Assembly (NCBI GenBank): GCA_030267965.1
Contig: BRYA01000134.1
Location: 2,067 to 54,546, forward strand
Length of the DNA stretch: 52,480 nt
Reading direction: 5' to 3'
From: Triparma columacea
Lineage: Eukaryota > Sar > Bolidophyceae > Parmales > Triparmaceae
Shown one piece after another: positions 31,056 through 42,004 of this stretch. The notes under the pieces are model-generated. The model was not told where the DNA came from, did not search any database, and saw nothing but the letters and a program-made list of their open reading frames with translations. Within the stretch, counting starts at the first letter, position 1. Every line of letters begins with the position of its first letter. A program made the position numbers and the translations under genes.

Positions 31056-32315
31056 CTACCCGCTCGCCGGGCTCCTAAGATCGTAGCTAAGCACGCTCCC
31101 GAACACATCATCCACCGCTTCCCTCATCCTCGCAAAGTCCTCCTCCTCGTCCAGCTGGTGTTTCCCGTACTTGCTCAACGTAACAACCACATCGTCCCCG
31201 CTTATCGTGTCCGCGAGGGTCAACGCAGTCTGGTAGGGTACCTCCTCGTCGCTCATACCGTGTAGGAGTCTGACGGGGCAGGTTATCTTCAGGCCTCCCT
31301 TGCCCTTCCTGAGGATCAAGTTCTCCCTCCCGTCCTCGATCAGGCTCCGGCTGATGGGGTAGCTGACGTCCCCCCACTGTATCTCGTGGACACCGTTCTC
31401 CATTATGCTATCCTTGTCAGAGTCGCTAAGCGTCGCCCAGAGTAGGTCTTCCGTGAAGTCAGGGTCCGCCGCGAGGCCCACTACCCCAGCTACGAGTTCA
31501 GGGCTCGTCAATGCGATGAGGTGAGCGATCCAACCCCCGACCCCAGCCCCAACCAGGACGAATTTCCTGCCTGGCATGACCTGTTCCATTAGTCTGATGC
31601 TGTCCTCCTTCCACCTTGAGAGGTTGCCCTCGCCCCAGGAGCCGTCTGACCGGCCGACGCCGTAGTAGTCGGCGCAGAGGAAGGAGCGGTTGGTGCGACG
31701 GCAGAAGGTCTCTAGGTTGGAGGCCTTGGCGTTGTTCTTGGCACGGGAGAGACAGGGGAGGTCTGCAAAAGAGGATGTGTGTGTGTGGGGGGGGGGGGAG
31801 CGACGATAGGGGTGACACGAGGGGTGAGAACGGGTAAAGGTGATAGTGGTGGGCGGTAGATATGATTGTTGAATGAAATGCGTAAATATCTGGCGAATAT
31901 GAAATGCCCAAATCAAGGGCGTCAAGTCAGGCTCAATTGTCAGGCCTCATTTAACAACCAAATCCCATTTTTTAGGGCGCCAAAACTCACATAGTACACA
32001 CTCTCCTGTATCCTTATCATTGGGTCTGTATACATCAAACATAAGCTTATCATCACCCTGGGTAACGATAAATTTGTTCCTCCCTGTTTTGGCGAGGCTA
32101 TCAGTGGAGGAAGATTTGAGGACAACAGGACTACGATACGTTGATTTAAAGAGGTGTGAGGGAGGAGATGATGACAGAAAGGATTGAGATGGTAAAATTA
32201 GGAGCGTTAACGTTAATAAGAGGAGCATAATGCAGATTATGCCCACGAAAAAATGGGTGAGGCGAAGGAAGAGTTCGGAGAGGATTGAGAGGATTTCCCT
32301 CCACCCTCTAACCAT
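31056..32315 (-). CDS. ABHD10-like alpha/beta hydrolase lacking the nucleophile serine
   Basis: Two exons (32315-31991 and 31762-31056, phase 1), 343 residues. A hydrophobic N-terminal helix near residues 20-45 suggests a membrane anchor or organelle leader. The core matches ABHD10-type thioesterases/esterases: ETFCRR, ADYYGVGRSDG, GNLSRWKED, then the nucleophile elbow and CPVRLLHGMSDEEVP with the acid residue; a His lies in GKHQLDEEED. The elbow reads VGAGVGGW where the family has G-x-S-x-G, so the catalytic Ser is a Gly (codon GGG). ABHD10 members deacylate proteins and glucuronides in mitochondria. Without Ser, classical hydrolysis is not expected, so it may be a binding or scaffold protein. 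The rest of the fold looks intact. Confidence 0.8.
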
Positions 32316-32459
32316 GAACCCTCCAGTTTCGCGCCCCTGTAATCCTTACCCTAATGCCACTGCAATTTGTTCCCGTAAGGTGTAAATTTTTAGATATAAA
32401 TTACCATTCGTTTACCTTTCGTTAAACTGCTTTTACCATAGAAACCCCTAACTCAACCC
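32316..32459. other. Short spacer upstream of the ABHD10-like gene
   Basis: An AT-rich 144-bp spacer that must hold the hydrolase promoter. No motif recognised. Confidence 0.5.
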
Positions 32460-32892
32460 CTAACAGAACGGTATCTGCTCGGCAGCAATGAATTTCCTCT
32501 CGTCTTGTTTGCACTCCCCCAAATGGTTGTATTCCTCCCCGTACGTCGCTCCGTCCGGGCAGTGGTTTGGCATATTGTACCACGGCGTGTTCTTAACCTC
32601 GTTGATCTTGCAGTAACTCCGTGATGGAGTGATCAGGTTGGACTGTGTACCCGTCATACTGCTCGATGCAGCACGTTCCCTGCGTTTGCCACACGCATTG
32701 GTAGCCCTGGTCTATCCAATTGGGAGGGCAGGGACCCTCAGTCGAGGCACACTTGGAAAGGACGCATTCCGTCTCGGAATTAGAAAGGTAGGAACCGTCG
32801 GAGAGGCAGCATGGGCCAGCGCAACCGAAGTTTGCGAAACCTAAGGTGGGGGGGACGAGGGACAAAAGGGAGAGCAGGAGCTTCATGTTCAT
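32460..32892 (-). CDS. Small Cys-rich secreted protein with a reading-frame break
   Basis: The first frame (32892-32593) starts MNMKLLLSLLSLVPPTLGFA, a clear signal peptide. It continues with many Cys (GCAGPCC, ECVLSKC, GPCPPNW, YQCVWQ, TCCIEQY) and ends after 99 residues. A second frame overlapping from about 32657 down to 32460 continues the same Cys-rich character (SYCKIN, NHCPDGATYG, GECKQDE, ends IPFC). The two are offset by one base. I see no intron signals joining them. Possible explanations are an indel in a real gene, a sequence error, or a frameshifting site. I do not recognise the family. Confidence 0.5.
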
Positions 32893-33237
32893 TCGGCTTC
32901 GAAAAATTTGGGTGGGGGTACAGTGAGTATTAGCTGACTTTGTGTGGGTTGTTGATGTTATAGGTACGAGACTGAGGTACGAGACTGTATAGGTGCAGGG
33001 GTAGGGGATGGGAGCGGGGTACTTACGATCTTTGAGTTATAACAGAGGTAGTTCAGTGCAATTCCGGTGGTCTCTTCTCCCAAAATTAATTCTCCCACTC
33101 CTTCACTGGGCCTTCCCTCAATCCCTCAACAATCTGGGTTTCACTTAACGTGCCCTCTCCTCCACCTCTTTCAATCCCCTCCCCTATCATTCCTTCCGTT
33201 CCTTCTATCTCCCCCCCTCTAATATATATCCGTGTCA
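32893..33237. promoter_or_regulatory. Divergent promoter region
   Basis: Lies between the Cys-rich gene (minus) and the five-exon gene (plus). It holds an 11-bp tandem duplication GTACGAGACTG near 32965. An AT-rich TATATATA-like word lies at 33222-33229, about 10 bases from the plus-strand start. Confidence 0.4.
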
Positions 33238-35093
33238 ATGTATAATTACGACCTACACGTTAAAAGGGTGGAGGAAAATAGGATACAGCAGAAGGAGGAG
33301 CGGAGAAGGAAGAAGGCTGCACCTGAGAACAGGGTAAGGAGGAGAGGGGAGATGGGGAGGACCTATGTGGGGAGGCTGCGCGGGGGGGGAGAGGGGGGGA
33401 GACGGGTTAGGATTCATGGAAGACTGAGGATGGGGAGGATTAAATGGAAGGGTGGGGAGTCAACGTGAGGGTAGTCATTTGGGATCTTATTCGACGGTTT
33501 AGTAGACCAAGAACTGGACGGTATCGCGTTTACGCCCGCAACTAGTTGTATACTTTGTGTGTTTTCCAGCGATTACAATTTTGTGAAACTTAACCCCCTC
33601 TCCCCCCCCCACCCCCTCCCTCCCTTCACCACTTTCCCAGGAGCGCATAATGAAGTTGACATACCACAAGACATTTTCTGAGATGGTAGCGTCCTCCAAT
33701 TCCCGTCGTTCCGCTATCGCGATGGAGACTCTCCGGGACATGGCTGACAAGAAGCGTGAGGCAATGGAGGAGACGGAGAGGATTAATAAAGGTTACATGT
33801 ACAAACCGAACCACAAGGACGAGGAGGTACCTATTCATAGACACAAGTGAGTGTAGGATGGGGTAGGGGGGAGGCAGCGGGCTTGTATCCTGAGCGGCAG
33901 CGGCAAAGGCAGTCTGCTCCCCTTCAACCTTCCTCCTTTAACCCCCCGGGGGAGGCAGCGGGCTTGTATCCTGAGCGGCAGCGGCAAAGGCAGTCTGCCC
34001 CTTCAACCTTCCTCCTTTAACCCCCCCTCTCCCTCCTTCCCCCCCTCCCCCCACACCAGATTCCGCGAGCGTCGCCAGGACCGCGAGGTGGGTCCCCAGA
34101 ACGGTCACGTATCCTCCAAGACTTACGTCCCCCGTGCTTACTACCACGGCGGCGGTAAGATGGACCTCGCCAAGACTCTCGCCATCCGCGATCTTGGCAG
34201 TCCCGTAGACATGCTCGACCCCCGGCCCGCCACGGCTAGCATAGTTGACGGGGGTAAGATATGCGGCCGGCTCAAGAAGCCGGCTTACACTGGACCGATT
34301 GAGAACGGGGGACTGAGGATGAGGGAAAAGGCAAAGGAGATACAACCGCCAATTAGATTCAAGGCGGTGACGGAGGCGGAGAGAGTCAACGACGCAATCA
34401 CGCAGAACTCGGTGCAGGACGCGGGACCTTACCAGGTGAGCTTGGACAAAGCAGCAAGCTGCTGGATTCCAAGGGGGGAGTAAAACGCAACTCAACTCAC
34501 CCCCCTACCCCCCCCCCTTTCCTCCTTAGAAACAAACCGACATAATCTGGCGCCCTATAACCCCGGAGAAGTGGGTCGGTCCCATGTTCAAGCGGGTATC
34601 CACCCCCGCTGACATCATCCGCAGTCAGCTGAATGGTAGTCCTGTCGAGAAGGGTTTCGGTTCCTGGTCCGACGTCCGGGGTCAGGGGGAGGCTTACGTG
34701 CAGGACGGGGGGAGCGGGGGTATGAGGCAGAGGGACAAGTCCTTGGAACTTGCGAGCGAGTTCAAAACCGTCATGCCAAGGGACAGTTACGCACCCAGCC
34801 CGCATCAGTACAAGGTGAGGGGACTCGAGGAGACTCTTGGAGGAGGGACAACGGCTCAAACAGAAAACGAGAGGACGCACGTACCCAAGGGGCAAAGCAG
34901 CTAACAATCCGACCCCCCTCCCTCCCCCCCCGCTTAGAACTTCAATTATTGGGAGAACCCTTCTTACCCTTCACCTCACGAGGTAACTTTGAACAATAGT
35001 ATTCGGGAGACAAGGTTCGCCGGCCAAGATTGGAGTTATAGAGAGAGCCCAGTGGAGGATATATTCGGCGACGAGTCCGACGATATTGTTTAG
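33238..35093 (+). CDS. Unrecognised five-exon protein
   Basis: Exons 33238-33333, 33641-33846, 34060-34435, 34530-34814 and 34938-35093 join with consistent phases into 372 residues. The protein is soluble and charged. It begins MYNYDLHVKRVEENRIQQKE, likely an alpha helix, and includes a helical stretch around ETLRDMADKKREAMEETE. It then carries extended segments with many Pro, Gly, Arg and Tyr (HRHKFRERRQDRE, RAYYHGGGK, IIWRPITPEKW), and ends in an acidic EDIFGDESDDIV. Short Tyr/Pro-rich segments around helices are common in axonemal microtubule-associated proteins, but I have no family match, so no function is assigned. The gene is intact. Confidence 0.65.
33864..34026. repeat. Tandem duplication of ~82 bp within an intron
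   Basis: The segment starting GGGAGGCAGCGGGCTTGTAT occurs twice in a row, differing by two bases, inside intron 2 of the unrecognised five-exon gene. Confidence 0.85.
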
Positions 35094-35220
35094 TGAGAAA
35101 GAGGGTGGAGGGAGTGAGGTGGGAAAAGGGAGAGAAGCGAAATATTTTTTTAACAAAAGGGAGTCCTTAGTTTTTCTCTCCAAGCTTTGCTTAGGGGATT
35201 TATTATGGGAACCTCTAAAC

Positions 35221-36508
35221 TCAATCCTTCTTCTTCTTTCGCTTCTTCTTGGGGGGCGTGGACGCCGAGGAGGAAGAGGAAGAGGAGGAGGAGGAGGAAG
35301 AGCTGCTGCTGCTGCTGCTGCTACTACTACTACTACTACTGCTGCTGCTGCTACTGCTACTGCTGCTGCTGCTGCTGTCTTCACTTCCACTCCTCTCCCT
35401 CTTCTTATCCTTCTTCACCTTCGCTCCCCCTGATTCCTTCCTCAACCTTTTCTCCTCCTTGAGTCTCTCTGCTTCCTTCGCCTTTGCCTCCTTCCTCGCC
35501 GCCTTCCTCGCCTTAGCCTCCGCGAGCTTCTCTTCGAAGGATTTCTCCTCAACCGCACCCTTGGTGAGCTCATCCCGACCCTTGAACGCCCTCCCGACCT
35601 CCATGTCACCACGAACCCCGATGGCACCTCCAAGCCTCTCCATCTCCCTCTGCTTCAGGTCGGCGAGGACATGGGTGTTGGTCCTGGAGGACCTGGCGTA
35701 GTTGGGCTGTTGGGGCCTTGCCCAACCTCTGCCGCTGGTCCCCCTCTGCGCTGCCTGCTGCTGCTGAGCAGCGGCCTCCTTCTCCTTGGCGGCCTCCTCG
35801 TCCTCCTCAAAGTCTACCTCGTCCTCATCACCGCCTGCGCTCTCGGGAACGTACTTGGGGGCTGGAGGTTCGGGTTCTTTCTTCCTCACGAGGCCCATTC
35901 TGAATTGGGGAGGGAATTGGGGTGGGGAATGGGAATGGGGGTGGGGGTTAGAACATGTAGATGCCATGTACGCATGAGTTCCAGGAAGGCATCACTCTTT
36001 CGTCGCATAAAGCTCGTTGCCTGCTTGCGCCAACCTTGTCAATCGTCGTTCCACCCCGCCCACTTCGCTCTGTTCCACACACACACACACACACACACTG
36101 TGCTCATTCCCAGTTTACTACTCCCTTGGAACAGCACTCGGTATTTTGCTCGCTATTTCATCCTCACCTCTCCCTCAACCTAGCCCTCTCCTTGTCAATA
36201 AGAGTCTCAATGTCGACATCTTCCTTTTTGAACCTTTTATCAGTCCTCTTCCTCCGCTCCAGATGTTCACGGTATTCCAAAAGCTCCATCTCAACCTGTC
36301 TGAGCTTCTGGTGCTCCACTATGTCGTCGTTTCTACCTAGCTTCGACTGAAGGAGGTTCATTTGGTCCCTCTGCTTGCTTCCAGCCTCTGAGTTTCGCTC
36401 TGTGGCTTGTCGTACTCGTGAGGGCTTCACGTAAGACCTGTTTCCCTGGACGTGTCCTGACGTCGCTGTTCCACGCACTGATGCCAATCCTATTCCATTG
36501 TAGCTCAT
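35221..36508 (-). CDS. CWC21/SRRM2-type splicing factor (cwf21 domain)
   Basis: Two exons (36508-36168 and 35899-35221, phase 2), 339 residues. The N-terminus MSYNGIGLASVRGTATSGHV matches the conserved start of CWC21/SRRM2, the part that contacts Prp8 and Snu114 near the spliceosome active site. A cwf21 helix region follows (about residues 60-113: DIVEHQKLRQVEMELLEYRE and RLRER). Exon 2 starts MGLVRKKEPEPPAPKYVP and continues with an acidic segment, an Ala/Lys/Arg helix-rich segment, a serine tract of roughly 35 residues and a basic PPKKKRKKKKD end. Human SRRM2 is far longer because of its RS-rich tail; the poly-Ser tract may be a short equivalent. It acts in the nucleus. Confidence 0.8.
35271..35378. 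repeat. Trinucleotide tract coding poly-serine
   Basis: GAG/GCT/ACT triplets on the plus strand (mixed Ser codons on the minus strand) form a run of about 100 bp near the 3' end of the CWC21-type gene. Confidence 0.85.
36078..36099. repeat. CA dinucleotide microsatellite
   Basis: About 11 CA units in the intron of the CWC21-type gene. Confidence 0.9.
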
Positions 36509-36948
36509 ATTTGTTTTATACGCGAATTAGCCCGTCTAAAAAATGTTTTGGACGGAACAAATATGTGGTCTCCCTTCGAAGTTTTTTTCCTCCACATTTT
36601 TGTGCAATTGACTAATGAAACAACACAATAGGCGTAAAATTAAAAAGCGCCTACTCGTGGTATGGAGTTCCGTAATACAGAGCCAGGTCGAACGAACGTC
36701 ATTTTGTCCCAACTTTCCTCTCTCCCAACTCTGATGACAACTCCTTCTTTACACGCTCCCCCACCCCCCCGGGCTACGGCGGCTCAGAGCAACAGCACAG
36801 ACTCTCCTCTTGAACGTGTCGGCTTTCTCGTATCGCAGCACTCCTTAATGAAAAGTAAGTTTCTCAATCTTCAACACCATTCAGAATTTCGGTGGTGACT
36901 GGTAGTGACGCAAACTTCCTCTCTTCTACTACTACTTTCTTCAACAAC
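36509..36948. other. Intergenic region with a possible upstream exon
   Basis: Contains the promoter of the CWC21-type gene and the leader of the membrane-protein gene. A frame from an ATG at 36662 reaches a good donor (AAAA then GTAAG) at 36855, but joining it to the downstream coding frame at the nearest acceptor (36884) gives a phase clash and a stop. It is either untranslated or carries a one-base error. Confidence 0.4.
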
Positions 36949-39203
36949 ATGAAGGTTGTTCCTCACGTTCCCGAGGGGGACAACGCGGAGCGACGTTCCC
37001 CAACCAGCTTCCACGACCACGACGACGACGAAGACATAGTAGATATTTCAGAGCAGTCCCATCTTGCCACGAACAGAAAAGGTTCCACTCAAGCTTTAGG
37101 GAATGTAAGCGGAGTTATCACCAATGTGCACGACCCAAAGACATCAAAACATCCCACACCCGCTACCGCACCACCCACTCCTCTGGCTCCTGAGGTGAAT
37201 ATTTCGTCTTCATCCCTAAGGCGACCTCTAGATCCCCCAGAGGTGATTATCTGGCTTTACATTTGCTTAGCACAAAATAAAAATGTCCCAACGTGTCAAC
37301 CTGATGTCAAACTCCCACTTTGTAACTTAACAAAAAGGGACGTGGCCGATATTGCAAGTGGACTACATTATAACTTAACGCATGAGGTCAATGAGGAGGA
37401 GGCAGGTGAGGAAGTAAAGGAGAAGAGACCGCGCTTTGCTGTTTACTAACCCCTAACGCTTTTATCAGTGGAAACATTCTTGCACTGCTACCCCTCTATG
37501 CAGGAGCTGAACTTGGCTTACGGGGACTTTATGAACAGCCTCATCGTAGTTTCCTCTGAGATCCTTTCGGATCAACAGAAGTGGGCGAAAGTGAAGCTCT
37601 TCGCCTCTGCAGGTCTGTCTCTTTGCGATATGATTACCGACGTGTTTATGGTCGTTGAGTACTTCGTTAGGAAGGAGGACAAATACGCATGGGCCATCTT
37701 GGGGTGCATCATATTTAACCTAACTTCCCAGTCAATATTGACGTTTCTGCAGCATAGGAAAAATAACAGGAGAAGGCAGCTCAAGGAGGTGAGGTCACTG
37801 GCCGCAGTTTCGCTCGTCGCGCAAGCTTACCCACTTATTATAATCCCCGCAACGCACGCACAGCAAGTGTACGTTTGGACGCTTATGAAGCCCGGGGTGA
37901 ATGCTTGGCGCGTGGCCAGCCGGAGCCAGAAGGAAAAGGGCGCGGTCGTTTCTGCAATAGAGCTTGCCATGTGTAAGGGGCTTGAACTCGTCGTCGAGTC
38001 TATTCCTGGAACGCTCATCCAACTCATGGCAATCATGAGGTCGGGGTGGGCAGAGACGTCGAAGATGGCTTACTTCTCATTTTTTTCCTGCATCTTGACT
38101 TCGGCATTCACCTCTGCCATCATGTCATGGGATTGGGACTCTAGCAAGGTGCAGAGGCGATTCGTACCTTGGTGAGACAAGAAAGGGGGGGTTGGGATAA
38201 ACTACCTTGGACTGTAACTCACCCTCTTTTATCGTCGCCTCCTTGAAGGTTTTACGGTTACATCCCTTCTAATTCATTCGGAAAAGTCGCTGTCTTCACT
38301 TCGCTATTCACACTAAGCTCCTTCAATCTTCTCACGAGGGCCTTCGCGTGTTTGCTGTTCTATCTGAAAGGAGGGGTACAGCAAGTTGCGATCTTCTTGG
38401 GTGGAGGTGAGTGGGGTGAGTGGCCAGTAACGCATTTGCTGTATCTAAACCTGTGCACTACTCGCTCCTACCCAGAATTTCTCCTCTTTCTCATCGTGAA
38501 AGTGCTGCAGGGCGACTTGTGGCACTGGCTACCTATATACGGCATTCCTGGGGCGTGTATCTCCTTCTTTTTCCGCCTTATGGCTAAACTTCTTTCTGAT
38601 TGGACTGCCGTCGCGCAATCTCGTCACCCGAGCGATGTGGGTGGTGCGTACTTTAGCTTTAATCTAGGGCTCACAGTTGCGACGGGGGCCTTTGCCGCCC
38701 TCAGCTACAATGTGGGCGATGGTGAAGGGGGCATGGAGGGGTCATTGTCAGAAAACAGCGTTTTAATCTTCATGGCATTCGTCTGCTTAGGCACAGTAGT
38801 CTCGTATGCTCTGCTCCTTCTGTCCATGAAGAAGGAGTACCGGTACACTTTCTTTAGTGTGAAGACCGGTAAGCAATATACGCAAGAAATTTTCACAATG
38901 AACTCAGACAGCGAGAGGAAATTCAAGATCTTAAGTAAGAACACGCACCTTTGGAAGAAGACCATTGGCGTGCAGGTCAAAAGCTGGATCGGCGAGAAAC
39001 TCCCAGTGTGGATAGAGGAGCAACCCGAGTGGTTCAACGATGAGAAGATGAGCTTGATAACCGACGATATGGTTGAAGACCCAGCAATGCTCGTGAGGTT
39101 GAGGACGAAAAACGTCCAGGGGATTCTTGATCAGAGGCGACGTAGCTCTGTAGTCGAGGATATGCTCCAAGCGTTGAATTCAGATGAGGGAGGAAATAAA
39201 TAA
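36949..39203 (+). CDS. Multi-pass membrane protein, paralogue of the START-array gene's membrane module
   Basis: Exons 36949-37405, 37469-38171, 38249-38406 and 38476-39203 join in phase (1, 2, 1) to 681 residues. The first ~150 residues are polar with an Asp/Glu patch. Then about eight hydrophobic segments follow. Motifs shared with the large gene at 1-9518 include SLCDMITDVFMV (there: DLLTDVYVTY), WDWDSSKVQ (there: YDWDTDPDK), FYGYIPSNSF (there: FYGYIPAKAS), GDLWHWLPI (there: GDFWYWLPL), SRHPSDVGGAYF and EEQPEWFNDEKM. There are no START modules. The product is a probable stramenopile-specific membrane family; transport or scaffold function is unknown. Start is the first in-frame Met (MKVVPHVPEGD); an upstream exon is possible. 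Confidence 0.72.
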
Positions 39204-39461
39204 ATAGAAACCAATGAACATAGATGTATATAACGTTGAAGAGAAAAAGTTACGTTTATTTTCTTCCCATCTTTTTGTATCCAGGCACTCTTAATCTACC
39301 TCCTCTAGATCTGCGATATACCTTTACCTTGGAATTTAGATTCAGATGAGGGAGTTTGCCTAATTCCTCCCTGCAAGTTTTGCAAGTTAACGAAAAAAGG
39401 AAAATTTTATCTAACTTATCTTGGTCTTTGTTGTCAGAGTTCCAGTAGGCGTTGCTCGACT
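39204..39461. other. Short spacer
   Basis: AT-rich 258-bp spacer between two same-strand genes. No gene seen. Confidence 0.5.
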
Positions 39462-41088
39462 ATGACTTCTATCGCAGATCCTTCAAGCAAAAATGGCGGT
39501 GATCGGGCATTGACATCTGCTTCAGCAGAAAGCTCCCATCCTGTCCTCGGTGCTCCAAATCCTATTCCTTCCCCAAGAGCAATCCTGGAGCCGATGTCTC
39601 CCAGGGACAAGAAAGCCGCCGAGGACGTTGCGAGCGTCATAAATTCGCCCGCAACTGAACATCGATTAATGCGGAGTTCCATGTTGGACAGAATAGGAGA
39701 TGCAGAGGATCGAATCATTAATATTGATGAGGTCGTTGAAAAAGGCAAGGACATTGACAACATAGGTGGGTGCTAACGGCCGAAGAAATTGGGAGCGGGA
39801 GGGCTGCTGCGCGGGGATGTGTTTCTGGAGGTGTTCTGTCAGTTGGCCACAACTCCTCCTTGCCCTCCTGCCTGGTCCACCCACAAGGAGGATCTGCGTC
39901 AGCTGCCAAGCAGTGACTAACAATTACACCCTCCCCCCCAAATATGCACGCCCAGATACTAGTTATCATACTCAGTACGCCAAGAAGGAGACCCCTGACT
40001 ATTTGAAACAGTTCTTTGACCTCCTTGATCGCGACCACAACGGGGAGTTGGACAAGGAGGAAGTGATGGCTGGAGCTACCAAGGTGGGTATGTCGGAAGA
40101 AGAGACCAACCACTTCTTCACGATGGTTGACGAAAACAAAGACGGGGTTTTGAGCTGGGATGAGTTCAAGAGAGCAAAAATTGACAAAAGCTTTGTTGAA
40201 CTTTATCTCGAGAAGGCAACGCCAAAGGCAGCTGCGAGCAAAAGTATGTCCGAGTACCCTGCACAACCATCTGAGTCTGCGCACAGGAGGGACGCCCGAG
40301 TTACGGACTACGGACAAACGTTGAATACCATTGCTAAACATGACTTTGGAGAGGGTCCATCAGATTCAACGATGAGAAGAGACGCAAGGATAACGGACAA
40401 CGGAACGACACAAGAAGCCATATCAAACCTCAATGTTGGAGAGGGACCTGAAGAGTCTGCTGAGAGAAGGGATGCAAGGATGACTGATGCTGGAGCAACG
40501 CAAGAAGCAATATCAAACCTCAATGTTGGAGAGGGACCTGAAGAGTCTGCTGAGAGAAGGGATGCAAGGATGACTGATGCTGGAGCAACGCAAGAAGCGA
40601 TATCAAAGCTCAATGTTGGAGAGGGACCTGAAGAATCTGCCGAGAGAAGGGATGCAAGGATAAGTGATGCTGGAGCGACGCAAGCTGCTGTCGCAATGCT
40701 CAATGTCGGGGAGGGACCTGAAGAGTCTGCCGAGAGAAGGGATGCAAGGATTAGTGACGCTGGAGCAACGCAAGCTGCTGTCGCAATGCTCAATGTTGGG
40801 GAGGGACCTGAAGAGTCTGCTGAGAGAAGGGATGCAAGGATAAGTGACGCTGGAGCAACGCAAGCTGAAATCGCAAAGCTCAATGTTGGGGAGGGACCTG
40901 AAGAGTCTGCTGAGAGAAGGGATGCAAGGATAACTGATGCTGGAGCAACAAAAGCTGAAATCGCAAAGCTCAACGTTGGAGAGGGACCTGAAGAGTCTGC
41001 TGAGAGAAGGGATGCAAGGATAACTGATGCTGGAGCAACGCAAGCTGCAATCGCAAAGCTCAATGTTGGGGAGGGACTCTCATCATAA
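39462..41088 (+). CDS. EF-hand protein with 30-residue tandem repeats
   Basis: Two exons (39462-39765, 39914-41088, phase 1), 492 residues. Two adjacent EF-hands occur near residues 130-190: loop DRDHNGELDKEE has all ligand positions, and DENKDGVLSWDE keeps positions 1, 3, 5 and 12. The pair should bind calcium. The C-terminal half is a tandem array with unit NVGEGPEESAERRDARMTDAG plus ATQEAISNL (30 residues, 90 bp). Seven units are near-identical and one or two earlier ones (FGEGPSDSTMRRDARITDNG) are degenerate. The RRDAR(I/M)(S/T)D core could be a basic-directed kinase site, one per repeat. No signal peptide. The N-terminal ~100 residues are polar and helix-rich. Confidence 0.8.
40330..41076 (+). 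repeat. 90-bp coding minisatellite
   Basis: Eight units of 90 bp; the seven 3' units are almost identical in DNA, differing mostly at the positions coding the residues just before each NVGEGP. Confidence 0.9.
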
Positions 41089-42004
41089 ACTCTCTCACCA
41101 GCTTTGTGTTTGGTGCATTACGAAAGATTGGTGCTTGTCTTGAAACCTCGACGTGAGGAGACATATTGAATAAATATTTGAATAAAGGGAACGAAGGTAT
41201 TTTCTCCGTTTCCACCACCCTTTGGTTTCCATTTCGGAATGAAACTCAAAAAAATCACTTGTGTCACGTTCTCCCGCCCAACCAAACCCGAACATGCTGA
41301 TAGTGACCCCCAACGCCCCCCCTCCACCCCCATCCTTCCCACCCGTCACGACCATCACAATTTTGAAGAGCTCTCCAACATGTCTCATCACCCAATTTCC
41401 TCATCAAGAAAAAGCCAAAATCGAAAGTGAGTCCTCAACCTCCAAACTCTTCCAAACGTGCGAAACACACCTTCTCCTTCAAGGAATGTGCCACCTATAA
41501 GTTTTTAAGACCTCTTGAACGAACGAATGTCGATAAATATGCCACCCAGCCGGAACAAGCCCACCTGGTGACCCGATATCGAGCTTCAGGTTTTTGCCAA
41601 ATATCGGCTACCCTGATCGTTATTCCGATTTACGATGATAACTCGTCACATATATTCCCCTATTACGTCGCCTTAATGAGTGACATGCGACAAAACGACG
41701 AATTGGCTGTGAAACAAAGGATGGTCTCGACCAAACCCCACAGGCATGGTGAAAGAAGTTCTTTTCCTGCAACCCAAGAGGCACTCAATTCGTGTGGACC
41801 GAAATATATATAGCCAATAGTGCAAGTCAGTCAATATTTTGTCACTTTGACTACCTTGGTTGCAAATATTATCCCCTGCCCTCCCCCTCGTGCTTCTCCC
41901 TCCCCTCCCCTGTCTCCCATCCCCTCACCCCTACTATTATTGTTGCAACCATCTAACCTCCAAATCTCTTCGCCCCCCCCCCCCCCCCCTCCTACCAGGC
42001 AATC
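41089..42004. other. Upstream region of the S18 gene, no confident gene
   Basis: Two weak plus-strand frames (41239-41430 and 41427-41813) have a donor-like AAAGTGAGTC between them but no recognisable protein and no phase-consistent continuation. The last ~100 bases are a C/T-rich stretch ending in ACCAG just before the S18 start, probably a 5' untranslated intron acceptor. Confidence 0.5.

Noticed and set aside
41239..41813. Possible two-exon gene upstream of S18
   Set aside because: Donor-like site present but no phase-consistent partner, no recognisable protein and low coding character.
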